Shown piece after piece: positions 25,011-35,441 of a stretch of 64,000 nt of DNA (the stretch's first letter is position 1; the number at the start of each line of letters is the position of its first letter). Made by a program: the position numbers and the translations under genes. The notes under the pieces are model-generated. The model saw only the letters and a list, made by a program, of their open reading frames with translations. It searched no databases and had not been told where the DNA came from. The stretch covers positions 1-64,000 of the forward strand of contig NZ_PPEK01000014.1 in NCBI RefSeq assembly GCF_002899715.1, written 5' to 3'. This stretch comes from Enteroscipio rubneri (GTDB lineage: Bacteria; Actinomycetota; Coriobacteriia; Coriobacteriales; Eggerthellaceae).

Positions 25011-25340
25011 ACTGCCTGGGGATCGACCGCAGTCCCCAGCAAAATGTGTTTCCTGTAATGGGGCAACAAGGATTTGCTCCAACCGCACCAGCAGGGTCAA
25101 GCTGAAAAGCAACCGCGCCGAGCCCGCCGAAACCCAAAACTCACAACACTTCCGCCACGCTTTTCCGCGACGTCGCAAAACCCGCCTGTGCGAGCGCAAG
25201 GGCTGCATAAGAACGCGTCGTTGCCGCACCCATACGAACACCTGACTCTCTCAAAACAGAGTAAACTCACCGCGCACGACCCGTCCTCTTGCTCCCTACC
25301 ATGATCCTGGCAAGCATCTGAATCGAGCGAGGAGGACCCC
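25011..25340. other. intergenic region, no gene seen
   Basis: A hairpin CTGGGGA ... TCCCCAG lies at about 25016-25039. The rest (to 25310) has a texture similar to the gap at 50640-50860, but I found no clear gene or promoter. Confidence 0.4.
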
Positions 25341-26351
25341 ATGACCACCATGATGAAGGCAATGGGCATATCCCGTTACCACCAGAAGCAGCTGGAGGAG
25401 TTCATGCTGCCCATCCCCGCCATTGCGCCCGACGAGGTGCTGGTGAAGGTGCATGCCGCCAGCGTGAACCCCGTGGACTACAAAATCCGCGACGGCGTGC
25501 TCAAGCTGCTTATTAACTACCGCATGCCGCTCGTACTGGGCTTCGACTTCGCAGGGACGGTTGCGAAGGCAGGCTCGCAGGTGACGCGGTTCAAGGTGGG
25601 CGATGAGGTATACGGCCTGCCGCGCCGCACCATGGTGGGCACGTTCGCCCAGTTCTTCGCCGTGAAGGCCGCCGACATCGCGCTCAAGCCGAAGAACCTC
25701 GATTTCGAGCAGGCGGCCTCCGTCCCGCTCGTGGGCCTGACCACCTACCAGGCGTTCAACGAGCTCATGGGCCTGCGATCCGGCGAGAGCATCCTCATCC
25801 AGGCAGGCGCGGGCGGCATCGGCACCTTCGCCATCCAGCTGGCCAAGATCATGGGCGCCTACGTGGCAACCACGGCGAGCGAGAAGGGCCGGGCGCTGGT
25901 GGAGCGGCTAGGTGCAGACGAGGTCATCGACTACCGGACCACCGACTTCTGGAAGGTGCTCCACGGTTACGACTGCCTTTACGACGTGTTCGGCGGCAAG
26001 AGCCTGGACGAGGGGTTCAAAATCCTGCGGCGCGGCGGGCGCGTCGTGTCGCTGAACGGCACGCCCAACGCACGCTTCGGCAAGACGCAGCGCCTGGGCT
26101 TCTGGAAGACCGAGGCCCTGCGCGTGGCGTCGCTTCCCCTCACCCTGCGCGAGAAGCGCTACGACGTGACGTACAACATGATCTTCGTGCGGCCTGACGC
26201 CCGCCAGCTCGCCATCCTGGCGGGACTCTACGAGGAGGGGCGCCTCGTGCCCGTCGTGGACAAGGTGTTCCCCCTGGCCGAGGCGCAAGCAGCGCTCGAC
26301 TACTCGCAGTCCGGCCGCGCCAAGGGCAAGATCGTGCTGAAGGTGGAATAG
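25341..26351 (+). CDS. zinc-free MDR family NADPH:quinone-type oxidoreductase
   Basis: This 336-residue medium-chain dehydrogenase/reductase starts with a GroES-like fold (VLVKVHAASVNPVDYKIRDG, then GFDFAGTVAKAG) and has a Rossmann core (SILIQAGAGGIGTFAIQLAK). Residues for the structural zinc of alcohol dehydrogenases are missing, which points to the quinone oxidoreductase-like branch. GAGGAGG lies six bases before the ATG. It stands alone between two terminators or gaps; substrate unknown. Confidence 0.85.
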   Translation: MTTMMKAMGISRYHQKQLEEFMLPIPAIAPDEVLVKVHAASVNPVDYKIRDGVLKLLINYRMPLVLGFDFAGTVAKAGSQVTRFKVGDEVYGLPRRTMVGTFAQFFAVKAADIALKPKNLDFEQAASVPLVGLTTYQAFNELMGLRSGESILIQAGAGGIGTFAIQLAKIMGAYVATTASEKGRALVERLGADEVIDYRTTDFWKVLHGYDCLYDVFGGKSLDEGFKILRRGGRVVSLNGTPNARFGKTQRLGFWKTEALRVASLPLTLREKRYDVTYNMIFVRPDARQLAILAGLYEEGRLVPVVDKVFPLAEAQAALDYSQSGRAKGKIVLKVE

Positions 26352-26560
26352 CGACAAGGGCTGGCACGATTGCCATGCAAGGCATCGTCTTGAGCAAGCA
26401 AAGCAGGCCGAAGAATTCTCCCTACTTCGGCAACCATACCATCTCCGCCCGAAACGATCATGAGTAGGGAAGCGTTCCTTGCTTCACCGCACAATCGCCG
26501 GGGAGGCGCAGAGCCGTTCGGGAGTACATCACGGCGGGACGGCCCAGTAGGAAGCACATC

Positions 26561-26592
26561 TGCAGTGGGTAATCCGAAGATCGCCCACTGCA
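26561..26592 (-). terminator. hairpin downstream of mdh
   Basis: TGCAGTGGG (26561-26569) pairs with CCCACTGCA (26584-26592), 22 bases past the mdh stop. It lacks a strong U-tract. Confidence 0.4.
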
Positions 26593-26613
26593 TTTCCATC
26601 TGAAGAAAAGCGT

Positions 26614-27537
26614 TTACTCCGGCAGGTTCGCGAGCCCCGCGCGGACGCTGTCGGCGCTGGCGCGCAGCGCCGCGAGCTCCTCGTCGTCGAGGTCGAACTC
26701 CACGACCTCCTCGACGCCGCCGCGGCCCAAGCGCACGGGCACGTTCATGTAGAGGTCGTCGATGCCGTACTGGCCGTCGATGTGCGCGCATACGCTCATG
26801 ACCTCGTGCGAGTCGGTGAGGATGGCTTCCACCATCTTCGCGATGGACGCGCCGGGAGCGTAGTAGGCGCTGCCGGTCTTGAGGAAGGCCACCACTTCGG
26901 CGCCGCCCTTCACGCAGCGCTGCACCACGCTGGCCACCGCCGCCTCGTCCATGAGCTCGGTGATGGGCGTGCCGTCCACCGTGGTGAAGCGCGGCCAGCA
27001 CACCATGCCCTCGCCGTGCGCGCCCACGGCCCAGGCCGTCACGGACGCCGGCGCGCAGCCCAGCTCTTCGCACACCGCGAACGCGAGGCGCGAGGAATCG
27101 AGCACGCCGCCCATGCCCATGAGGCGCTCCGCCGGCAGGCCCGACTGCCGGTACGCCAGCGTGGTCATGACGTCGAGCGGGTTCGTCACGCAGATGAACA
27201 CGGCGTTCGGGGACGCCTCCATGGCGGCTCCGATCACCGACTTCATGATGCCGGCATTCACGCCGAGCAGGTCCTCGCGGGTCATGCCGGGCTTACGGGC
27301 GATGCCGGCGGTGATAACCACCACGTCGGAGTCGCGCGTGTCGGCGTAGTCGTTGGTGCCGGTCACGTGCACCGTGAACTGCTCGACGCTGAGCATGTGC
27401 ATCATGTCGAGCGCCTTACCCTGGGGCAGGCCCTCGGCCACGTCGATGAGCACGACGTCAGCCAGGTTCTTGGACGCGATGATGTGGGCGGCGGTGGCAC
27501 CGACGTTGCCGGCGCCGACGATGGTTACCTTGGGCAT
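26614..27537 (-). CDS. mdh: malate dehydrogenase (LDH-like type)
   Basis: This 307-residue enzyme interconverts malate and oxaloacetate with NAD. It has the GAGNVG dinucleotide motif (8-13), AGIARKPGMTREDL with substrate-binding arginines R81 and R87, D148 and R150 in GVLDSSR, and catalytic H174 in GAHGEG. Arginine at position 81 rather than glutamine argues for malate over lactate specificity. AAGGAG precedes ATG 27537. It works next to fumarase in the reductive branch of the TCA pathway. Confidence 0.93.
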   Translation of the reverse strand: MPKVTIVGAGNVGATAAHIIASKNLADVVLIDVAEGLPQGKALDMMHMLSVEQFTVHVTGTNDYADTRDSDVVVITAGIARKPGMTREDLLGVNAGIMKSVIGAAMEASPNAVFICVTNPLDVMTTLAYRQSGLPAERLMGMGGVLDSSRLAFAVCEELGCAPASVTAWAVGAHGEGMVCWPRFTTVDGTPITELMDEAAVASVVQRCVKGGAEVVAFLKTGSAYYAPGASIAKMVEAILTDSHEVMSVCAHIDGQYGIDDLYMNVPVRLGRGGVEEVVEFDLDDEELAALRASADSVRAGLANLPE

Positions 27538-27663
27538 GTGATAGTTCTCCTTCGAAGTCAGGTTCTGCGAACCGCATTGTAGCGCCCCGCGTTTCCATCG
27601 GCAGCCGGAAGCCGCGCATCTCCAGCGAAACGGCACGTCATGGCAGGCTACGCACATGAAGAA

Positions 27664-27689
27664 ACGGCGCAGCCGCAGGGCTGCGCCGT
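27664..27689 (-). terminator. terminator downstream of topA
   Basis: A perfect 11-bp stem (ACGGCGCAGCC with GGCTGCGCCGT) around a 4-base loop lies 27 bases past the topA stop, with TTTCTT following on the minus strand. Confidence 0.6.
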
Positions 27690-27715
27690 CGAAAGCGAAA
27701 CGCATGAGCGCGACG

Positions 27716-30274
27716 CTAGACTTTCTTCGCCGCGGGCTTCTTTACGGGGGCCTTCTTGGAGGCCGGCTTCTTCGCGGGGACCTTTTTCGCCGCGGGCTTC
27801 TTGGCGGCCGGTTTCCGTGCGGCAGCCTTCCCGCCCTTGGCGTCCTTGTCCTCGTCCTGTTCCTTGCCGGGGCAGTCGAAGTTGGGGCAGAGCTTCCACG
27901 GACCGCGCGCGGTGGTCACGACCACCAGGGGCGCGCCGCAGTGCTCACACACCTCGCCTGTGGCCGCCAGCGCACCGTACTGGGGCAGCGGGTAGCCCGT
28001 GCCGCATTCGTCGTAGTTCTCGCAGCGGATGAAGCGCTTCAGGGTACGCGGGTTCTTCTGCGCGATGAGCTTGGCCGTCTTGCCGTTGGCCTTGCAGGCG
28101 GCGCACTCGCCCACCTCCACGTCGGGCTCCTGGTTGGTGGCGCAGTTCGGGTCGATGCAGATGGTGCGCGGCTTGCTCCTAAACGCCGTCACCTTCACCT
28201 GGGGCATGCCGCAGGTGGGGCACGGCTCGGGCACGGCCTCCACCTTGCCCTTGGGCAGCGGGTAGGTGACGTCGCAGTCGGGCCAGCCGGCGCAGCCGAT
28301 GAACATGCCGCGCGTCTTCTGGCTCGCGCGCAGCTGCAAGTCCTTGCCGCACTTGGGGCACGGGCCCACGTAGGCGTCGGCCGCCACGGCGTCGGCGAGC
28401 GCGTCCTTCACCTCCTCGGAATGCGGCAGGAGGCTCGCCAGCTGCTCGGACAGGAGGTTGCGGGATGTGTCGACCACTTGGGCCTTCGTGGTGCGGCCCT
28501 CGGCTATGTTGTCCATCTCCTCTTCCAGCTCGGCCGTCATCTCGGGGTGGGTGATGTGCGGCGCGAACTTGTCGAGCGCGTCGCACACGGCCATGCCCAG
28601 CTGGCTGGGCTCGATGGGGTCGTTCACGATGTACTTCACCGTGTACAGGCGCTCGATGATGGAGTGGCGCGTGGACTTCGTGCCGAGGCCCAGCTTTTCC
28701 ATCTCCTGGATGAGCTTGCCCTGGCTGTAGCGCGCGGGCGGCTCGGTCTGCTTCTTCGTGCAGGTAGCGCCGCCGAACGTGATCGTATCGCCTTCGGACA
28801 GCGCGGGCAGCTGCTCGTCCTTCTTGAGGCCGTAGGGGTAGATAGCGCGGTAGCCCGGCTTCACCAGCACGTCGCCCTTCGCCACGAACGGCTCTGCGTT
28901 CACGTCGAGGGTGACCTTCGTGCCCTCGATGACGGCCGCCTCGGACAGCGTCGCCAGGAAGCGGCGCGCGATGAGGTTGTACAGCTTGTAGTCGGCGGGC
29001 GCCAGGTCGTCGGGCGTGGCCTTGGCCGTCGGGTAGATGGGCGGGTGGTCCGTCGTCTCCTTCTTGCCGCGCGTGGCCGTGAGCTTGCCCTTCGCCAGCA
29101 GCTCCTTGCAGTACGGCGCATAGGCGGGGTTGCCGGAGATGGCCTTCACCGTGTCGGCGAGGTCGAGCGAGCTCGGGTACACGGTGTTGTCCACGCGGGG
29201 ATACGAGATGTAGCCGTCCATGTACAGGCTCTCGGCGATGCGCATGGTGCGCGCGGGCGAGAGGCCCTCGGCGGACGCGGCGGCCATGAGCGACGTGGTG
29301 TTGAACGGCGCGGGCGGCTGGACCGTGCGCTTCTTCTTCTCGACGCCCGACACGCGGGCGGTGGTCGCGCCCTCCACGTGCGCCATGACGGCGCTCGCCT
29401 CGGCCTCCACCTTGAAGCGAGCCGTGGCGTGCGGGGCCTCAAACGCGTCGGGGTCGGCGCCGAACGCGCCGCGGATCACCCAGTAGTCCTCGGGCACGAA
29501 CGCCAGGCGCTCGCGCTCCTTCGCAACGATGAGGGCGAGCGTGGGCGTCTGCACGCGGCCCGACGAGCGCACGTTGCCGTAGCCGGCGAACTTCACGAGC
29601 GTCAGGTAGCGCGTGAGCACCGCGCCCCAGATGAGGTCGATGTCCTGGCGCGACGCGCCGGCGGACGCCAGGTTCACGTCCAGCTCCACCAGGTTGTCGA
29701 ACGCGTGCGTGATCTCCTCTTTCGTGAACGCCGAGTAGCGGGCGCGCGACACGGGGGCCGTGGGATTCACTTCCTGGATGCAGCTGAGCGCGTCGCTTCC
29801 GATGAGCTCGCCCTCGCGGTCGAAGTCGGTCGCGATGATGACCGAGTCGGCCTTCTTCGCAAGGTTCTTCAGCGAGCGGATGATCTCCTTCTCCTTGGGC
29901 AGCTTGTTGATGGGGGCGTACACGAGGTACGGCAGCGCGTCCATCTTCCAGGACTTGAGCTCCACGCCGTCCTCGGTGAAGGGCTTCTTCTTTTTGAACG
30001 GGGGCTTCGGCAGCGTCGCGGGCAGCTGCGCCGGGAGCGTCTCGCCCTCCTCGGTGACGCCCTGCCATCCGCCGCGCTTCTTGTACACCATCGTCGGCGC
30101 GAAGTCGGGTTCGAGGATGTGGCCGCGCAGGCCGATGGTCACCCATTCCTCCCCGTCGACGTCGAAGCGGTACACCGGCGTCGAGTACACCTTGTCCGCC
30201 TTGGGTTTCTTAACGCCGAGCAAGTCGGCGATCTTCTGAGCCGCGTCGTTCTTTTCGGTTACCACCAGCTTCAC
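27716..30274 (-). CDS. topA: DNA topoisomerase IA with four zinc ribbons and Lys/Ala tail
   Basis: This 852-residue type IA topoisomerase relaxes negative supercoils. The Toprim domain (VVTEKNDAAQKIADLL, then ATDFDREGELIG) is at the N-terminus. The active-site Tyr is about residue 358 in GYISYPRVDNTVYP, a form seen more in archaeal-type enzymes than in the usual bacterial YMRTDS. Four Cys4 zinc ribbons follow (from about residue 600), then a histone H1-like tail (KPAAKKPAAKKVPAKK). A GTG at 30274 with AGGAGG six bases upstream fits better than the ATG at 30289. Confidence 0.9.
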   Translation of the reverse strand: MKLVVTEKNDAAQKIADLLGVKKPKADKVYSTPVYRFDVDGEEWVTIGLRGHILEPDFAPTMVYKKRGGWQGVTEEGETLPAQLPATLPKPPFKKKKPFTEDGVELKSWKMDALPYLVYAPINKLPKEKEIIRSLKNLAKKADSVIIATDFDREGELIGSDALSCIQEVNPTAPVSRARYSAFTKEEITHAFDNLVELDVNLASAGASRQDIDLIWGAVLTRYLTLVKFAGYGNVRSSGRVQTPTLALIVAKERERLAFVPEDYWVIRGAFGADPDAFEAPHATARFKVEAEASAVMAHVEGATTARVSGVEKKKRTVQPPAPFNTTSLMAAASAEGLSPARTMRIAESLYMDGYISYPRVDNTVYPSSLDLADTVKAISGNPAYAPYCKELLAKGKLTATRGKKETTDHPPIYPTAKATPDDLAPADYKLYNLIARRFLATLSEAAVIEGTKVTLDVNAEPFVAKGDVLVKPGYRAIYPYGLKKDEQLPALSEGDTITFGGATCTKKQTEPPARYSQGKLIQEMEKLGLGTKSTRHSIIERLYTVKYIVNDPIEPSQLGMAVCDALDKFAPHITHPEMTAELEEEMDNIAEGRTTKAQVVDTSRNLLSEQLASLLPHSEEVKDALADAVAADAYVGPCPKCGKDLQLRASQKTRGMFIGCAGWPDCDVTYPLPKGKVEAVPEPCPTCGMPQVKVTAFRSKPRTICIDPNCATNQEPDVEVGECAACKANGKTAKLIAQKNPRTLKRFIRCENYDECGTGYPLPQYGALAATGEVCEHCGAPLVVVTTARGPWKLCPNFDCPGKEQDEDKDAKGGKAAARKPAAKKPAAKKVPAKKPASKKAPVKKPAAKKV

Positions 30275-30854
30275 GCGGTTCCTCCTCATCTCAAGGGCCG
30301 CCTCCAGCGGCCTCGCTCGTTCACACGATGCCCCATTCGTTTATTAACGTGTGCGGGGATTATCGCCTTTCGCGAATGCGGACCACGAATGGCCGCGCAC
30401 CCGCCTACGGGCACAGCAGACGCTAGCATACACGATTTTGCATGGAAGCGGCAAAGTTTATGGCTGTTGGTACATGTTGATGCGAATAGGGCCGCATCGC
30501 CGAACCCAATAGGCACGCAACCGCTAGCGGCGGTGGTACGCATCGAGCAAGCGCCGCGGCAAGCTGCGAATCGCACGAGAAAGGCCCACGTCGCATGCGG
30601 AATGCCACGCCAAGGCGGCGGCGAGCGCCCAGCGGCGGCACAAAGCGGAGGGCGCAGGAGTTCAGAAGATCGGATGGGGATTTCGTCCTCGCTCTTTGAA
30701 GATGGCACGGGCGTTTCGTGAATCGTAGGATTCTCGGGTAGGCTGTTTTGCACGGGCCGGCCGCCGAACCGTCGAACAGTCGTCTTCAAACCGTTTCATC
30801 AACGCACCACCGGCGGCGCCCTGCGAAGGAATTGATTCAAAAGGATAGACGCCT
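30275..30854. other. intergenic region, topA upstream
   Basis: About 580 bases without a supported gene. A weak minus-strand promoter (TTGCCG, 18 bases, TATGCT near 30430-30460) could drive topA. The rest shows nothing clear. Confidence 0.4.
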
Positions 30855-31319
30855 ATGAAGAAGGTCCTTTTCACACTTGTCGGACTTGTAGCCGTTGCAG
30901 CGATCGGCGCCATCATCGTGTTCGCGACGGCAAGCGACGAGTCGAGCCCCTTGAACGGCGCGGCATCCGAAGCGAAAGCCGCTGCCGCAAACGCAGCAAT
31001 CGATGCGGCCGGACTGAAAGGCAAGGTGAATGACGCGCTTTCCTCGCGTGTCGACGACATCGCAGCCGCCACCGGGCTCTCCTCGTCTCAGGTAGAGTCG
31101 GCGATCGACAACCTCGCCATCGACGACTGGACGGCTATCGCACTGCCCGCCGGTGCCATTGCGACCGGAACCTTCGATGGCTCCGCCGCCGGCGTCGATG
31201 GAGCCATCACGACCTACGAAGACCCTGGTTACGTGACCGTCGAGGCCTACGGGCAGAACGTCACGCTCGAAGTGCCAGCAAGCGCCCAGGAGTATCTTTC
31301 GCTTCTCGCCTCGCAGTAA
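30855..31319 (+). CDS. small membrane-anchored or exported protein, unknown
   Basis: This 154-residue protein begins with a membrane anchor or signal sequence (VLFTLVGLVAVAAIGAIIVF, residues 4-23) followed by an Ala-rich helical region (about 35-100) and a short beta-rich end (YVTVEAYGQNVTLEVPASAQ). AAGGA lies nine bases before the ATG. No family is recognised. It stands alone between the topA leader and a convergent transporter operon. Confidence 0.7.
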   Translation: MKKVLFTLVGLVAVAAIGAIIVFATASDESSPLNGAASEAKAAAANAAIDAAGLKGKVNDALSSRVDDIAAATGLSSSQVESAIDNLAIDDWTAIALPAGAIATGTFDGSAAGVDGAITTYEDPGYVTVEAYGQNVTLEVPASAQEYLSLLASQ

Positions 31320-31368
31320 ACCCCGTTCGCCGCTCACGTCCCGTGGTTTTAAAACCGGTCGAACACGC

Positions 31369-32031
31369 CTACGCGCCGTGAGCCTCCTTGAGCCGACGCT
31401 GGTAGGCACGCACAACCTGCGAGAGAGCGAAGCACACGACGAAATAGATCAGCGCCATGATTCCGAAGATGGCGAAGATCTGCGCAGTCGAGTTGTAGCT
31501 GTTCATGAGTATCATGCCGCGTCCCATGAGCTCCTGCAGCGCCATGGCGCCCCAGAGATAGCTCGTGTCCTTGATGGTGGTGACGAACTGGGAAAGCAGC
31601 GCGGGTACCATGTTGCGCAGCGCCTGGGGCAAGATGATCAGCAGGTACGTCTGCACGGTGGAGAATCCCTGCGACTTCGCAGCCTCGTACTGGCCGAACG
31701 GCACGCTCGCCAGGCCGCCGCGCACGATCTCGGCCACGCTCGCGCTGGTGAACAGCGTAAACGCCAACACGGCCGCACCGATCGGCGGCAGCTGCGCCAC
31801 GAAGAACGTGAACATGATCCACAGGAGCAGCGGGGTGTTCTTGAATATCTCGATGTAGACCGTGGCCACGCCACGCAGCACGCGGCTGTTCGACGTGCGC
31901 ATGATGGAGATGACGGTACCCAATACGATCGAGCACACGATGGCAAGGGCAGAAATGAACAGGGTCATTCCTAGGCCCTGCAGAAGAAAGCGGATGTTCA
32001 CCCAGGTGAAAAGCTCGAGTATCCCGTTCAT
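31369..32031 (-). CDS. polar amino acid ABC transporter permease (second)
   Basis: This 220-residue HisM-type permease has the family EAA loop QYEAAKSQGFSTVQTYLLII and the N-terminal RFLLQGLGMTLFISAL. It is of normal length. The start overlaps the preceding gene stop (ATGA at 32028-32031) with AAAGGAGG upstream. It forms the membrane pore with the other permease and takes up an amino acid delivered by the lipoprotein at 33694. Confidence 0.9.
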   Translation of the reverse strand: MNGILELFTWVNIRFLLQGLGMTLFISALAIVCSIVLGTVISIMRTSNSRVLRGVATVYIEIFKNTPLLLWIMFTFFVAQLPPIGAAVLAFTLFTSASVAEIVRGGLASVPFGQYEAAKSQGFSTVQTYLLIILPQALRNMVPALLSQFVTTIKDTSYLWGAMALQELMGRGMILMNSYNSTAQIFAIFGIMALIYFVVCFALSQVVRAYQRRLKEAHGA

Positions 32032-33701
32032 CGGCCCTCCTCCTTTCCATCGAGATGCCCATGCGCGGTTTCATCGGCAATTCGCTTCGCCGTATCGGCC
32101 TCGTCTTCCAGAACCTCTTCCTCGCTCGGCTCAGGTCGAGGTCCACCGACATCCTCAAGGCGGTCGGCCTGCAGCTTCTCGCGGAGATCGGCGCGGCGTA
32201 CCTCGCTCTCGGACTCGGCGTCGAAATCGCCCTCGTCGTGCGCGGCGCGCTCATGCGCGATACGCTCGGCCGGCGCGTCCAATTCTCCGGGAACGTAGTC
32301 GTTATCAAGGAACGCTTCTTCGTCCAACAACGCCTCCGCCCGGGCCTCGGTTCGGCGATCATCCGCTTCCGGCGAGCGCCCATGGTTGCGACCGGCATCC
32401 ACGGCCTTCCGGGCCGCATCATCTCGGGCCGCCTCGTCGGCGCGACGGCGCGTCTTCGCGGTAATACGATCGCTCGTCGCGGTCTCAGCGCGCGAAGCCA
32501 GGGCCTCGTCCGCTTCCGGCGTGCGCTTCGCGTCCAAATCGCGCACGCCTTCAGCTGCGGCATGGCGCGTCGCCGGTTGCGCAGCGCCGTCTTCTGCCGC
32601 ATCCCGCGCGTCGCCTTCCAATCCTCGCCGTGCCGCAGCGCGGCGCTCAAGCCGGCGATGTGCCTTCACGCGTCCCGACTTCGTGTGCATAATCCGCGTA
32701 GCGCACGCAGGATCATCGCCGCAATCATCGGCGATCTCCTGGGCTATCTCGCGGCCTATCTCGTCAGCTATCTCAGCCGCCTGACGACCGGTGAACGCCT
32801 GTTCCATCGGCCCGCGCCCGCCTGCGGCTTCGGCGTCCTCGCCCAGTACGTGCAGCGGATGTCGTGGCGAAGGCGCCACGCGAGCCGGGGCTATATCCAC
32901 CGTCTCCAGCATGGTGTTCACACCGCCTGCCAGGGTATCGGCCGCGGCTCGTCCGGTGATATCATGCGTGCCCGGCGTCACTTCCAGAGCATCCTCGCCC
33001 AGCTCTTCGGTGGCATCGCCCGTGGCCAGATGGCGATGCGAGCGCGTGCGCTGCTCCAGGTAGAGCGCAAGGCGCGACAGTGGAAAGCACATGATGAAGT
33101 ACAGCAGCGCAGCCACCACGTACACCGGTCCGTAATAGCTGGTCGATCCTGCGAAGGAGTTCGAGAAGTACATAAGCTCGCCGCCCGCGATGAGCGCGAG
33201 CACCGAGGTGTTCTTCACCAGGTTCGCGGCCTGCACGGCCAGAGGGGGCATGATAATGCGAACAGCCTGAGGCAGAATGATCAGGAACATCGACTGCCAG
33301 TAGCTGAAGCCCTGGCTCTTGGCAGCCTCGAACTGCCCCCGATGGATGGAGCCTATGCCACTTCGCACGACCTCGGAGATATAGCCGCCGTGATAGATCC
33401 CGATGGCGAACACGCCGATCCAAAACGCCGCGATGGACAAGCCGAGCAGCGGGAAGATGGCGTAGAACACGAACACCTGCAGAAGCAACGGCACATTCTG
33501 CACCACTTCCACATACACCCGGGTGATGCCGCGCAACACGGGGATTCGCGACACGCTCAGCACGCCGAACACGACGCCGAGCGCAAGGGCAATGACCAGC
33601 GCGAGCACCGAGATACCTACCGTCGTGCCGAACGCCGCCAAGATGTCGGGCCAACGCTGAAAGAGCGCCTCCCACTTGTAGGGAGCGAAGATGTCAAGCA
33701 T
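32028..33701 (-). CDS. polar amino acid ABC permease with 335-residue charged tail
   Basis: Residues 1-220 are an ordinary HisQ/HisM-type permease with five or so membrane helices and the EAA loop (QFEAAKSQGFSYWQSMFLII). Residues about 222-557 are an added cytoplasmic tail rich in Glu, Asp, Arg and Ala (for example EIADEIGREIAQEIADD and EPSEEEVLEDEADTAKR), which typical family members of about 220-250 residues lack. The frame is continuous with no sign of a frameshift. The start at 33701 overlaps the binding-protein stop by eight bases, with GGAAGGCGG upstream. Confidence 0.88.
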   Translation of the reverse strand: MLDIFAPYKWEALFQRWPDILAAFGTTVGISVLALVIALALGVVFGVLSVSRIPVLRGITRVYVEVVQNVPLLLQVFVFYAIFPLLGLSIAAFWIGVFAIGIYHGGYISEVVRSGIGSIHRGQFEAAKSQGFSYWQSMFLIILPQAVRIIMPPLAVQAANLVKNTSVLALIAGGELMYFSNSFAGSTSYYGPVYVVAALLYFIMCFPLSRLALYLEQRTRSHRHLATGDATEELGEDALEVTPGTHDITGRAAADTLAGGVNTMLETVDIAPARVAPSPRHPLHVLGEDAEAAGGRGPMEQAFTGRQAAEIADEIGREIAQEIADDCGDDPACATRIMHTKSGRVKAHRRLERRAAARRGLEGDARDAAEDGAAQPATRHAAAEGVRDLDAKRTPEADEALASRAETATSDRITAKTRRRADEAARDDAARKAVDAGRNHGRSPEADDRRTEARAEALLDEEAFLDNDYVPGELDAPAERIAHERAAHDEGDFDAESESEVRRADLREKLQADRLEDVGGPRPEPSEEEVLEDEADTAKRIADETAHGHLDGKEEGR

Positions 33702-34560
33702 GCTGCGACCCGCCTTCCTGCGATGCCGCGCCACCTGAAACCGCATGCTCGGTCGAGGCGGAATCGCCTGCGGGAGCGTCGTCCACAAGGCCCCAGCGCT
33801 CCTCGAATCCGCGCAGCGTGCCATCGTCCTGCATGGCAGCGATGGCGGCGTCTATCTGATCGGCCAACGCGGTGTTCGACTTTTTCGTGGCCACGCCGTA
33901 TTCCTGCGGTGCGAACTGCGTGTCCAACAGCATGGTCGAGCCGTCCACGTACCCGTTCAGGATCGAGCGATCCACCGAGAATGCATCCACACGACCGGTG
34001 ACGAGCGCGATCTTGATCTCGGGATACGTTGAGTATTCGGCGAAATTCATATGGATGCCGAGCTCATCGCCTGCAGCGGCCAGCTTCTCGCGCGTTGTTG
34101 CCGAGAGCGCCACGCCCACCGTCTTGCCGTCGAGGTCGCGCAAATCGGTGATACCGGAGGACTTCTTCACGAGCACGCCGATGTGGTCGGTATAGTACGG
34201 GCGCGAGAAGTTGTAGCTCTTCTTGCGCGCCTCGGTGATGGTGAACGTGGCCAGCGTCGCGTCGAGCGTGCCGTTGTCGAGCATCGCGCCGCGCGTGGTG
34301 ACGTTCACGCCGGTCACCTGCAGCGCGTCGGGGCTGCCCTTGATGCGCTTCGCCAGCTCGCGCGCAATGTCGACTTCCATGCCCTCGATGTTGCCCGTTT
34401 CGGGATTCTGGAAGCCGAAACCGGGCACGTCGATCTTCGTCCCGACACGCAGCACGTCTGTGTCGGCGGTGCAACCGGCGAGGGCGCCCGTCGCCCCGCC
34501 GATCGCAAGCGTCGCCGCGGCCAGCGTCGACGTGCGGATAAACGTCCTTCTCGTGATCAT
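33694..34560 (-). CDS. amino acid ABC transporter substrate-binding lipoprotein
   Basis: This 288-residue family-3 solute-binding protein begins MITRRTFIRTS, a twin-arginine-like signal, and has a lipobox (GALAGC, Cys about residue 30). Mature features include RVGTKIDVPGFGFQNP, GMEVDIARELAKRIKG, FSRPYYTDHIGVLVKK and VGVALSATTREKL. Lgt (43852) would lipidate it. The ATG at 34560 is preferred to the GTG at 34572 because GTGAGG lies just upstream. Substrate is a polar amino acid by family; which one is not visible. Confidence 0.9.
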   Translation of the reverse strand: MITRRTFIRTSTLAAATLAIGGATGALAGCTADTDVLRVGTKIDVPGFGFQNPETGNIEGMEVDIARELAKRIKGSPDALQVTGVNVTTRGAMLDNGTLDATLATFTITEARKKSYNFSRPYYTDHIGVLVKKSSGITDLRDLDGKTVGVALSATTREKLAAAGDELGIHMNFAEYSTYPEIKIALVTGRVDAFSVDRSILNGYVDGSTMLLDTQFAPQEYGVATKKSNTALADQIDAAIAAMQDDGTLRGFEERWGLVDDAPAGDSASTEHAVSGGAASQEGGSQHA

Positions 34561-34568
34561 GCGTCGCC

Positions 34569-35300
<732 letters not shown>

Positions 35301-35441
35301 GCCGCAACCCTCCCGTTCTTCGATGACGAAGTGCATCGGCCAGTCTAGCACGCACCTCGTAGAACCAGATGGCAGGGGGGTTACGGAAGCTTGACGATAG
35401 CGAAAGCGGCCATGTAGGAAGCGAAAGCGGCCGAGGAGATC

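Noticed and set aside
27656-30721. 1021-codon plus-strand open frame opposite topA
   Set aside because: It is a high-GC antisense shadow of topA: low-complexity His/Arg/Leu sequence, no ribosome binding site, no family pattern.
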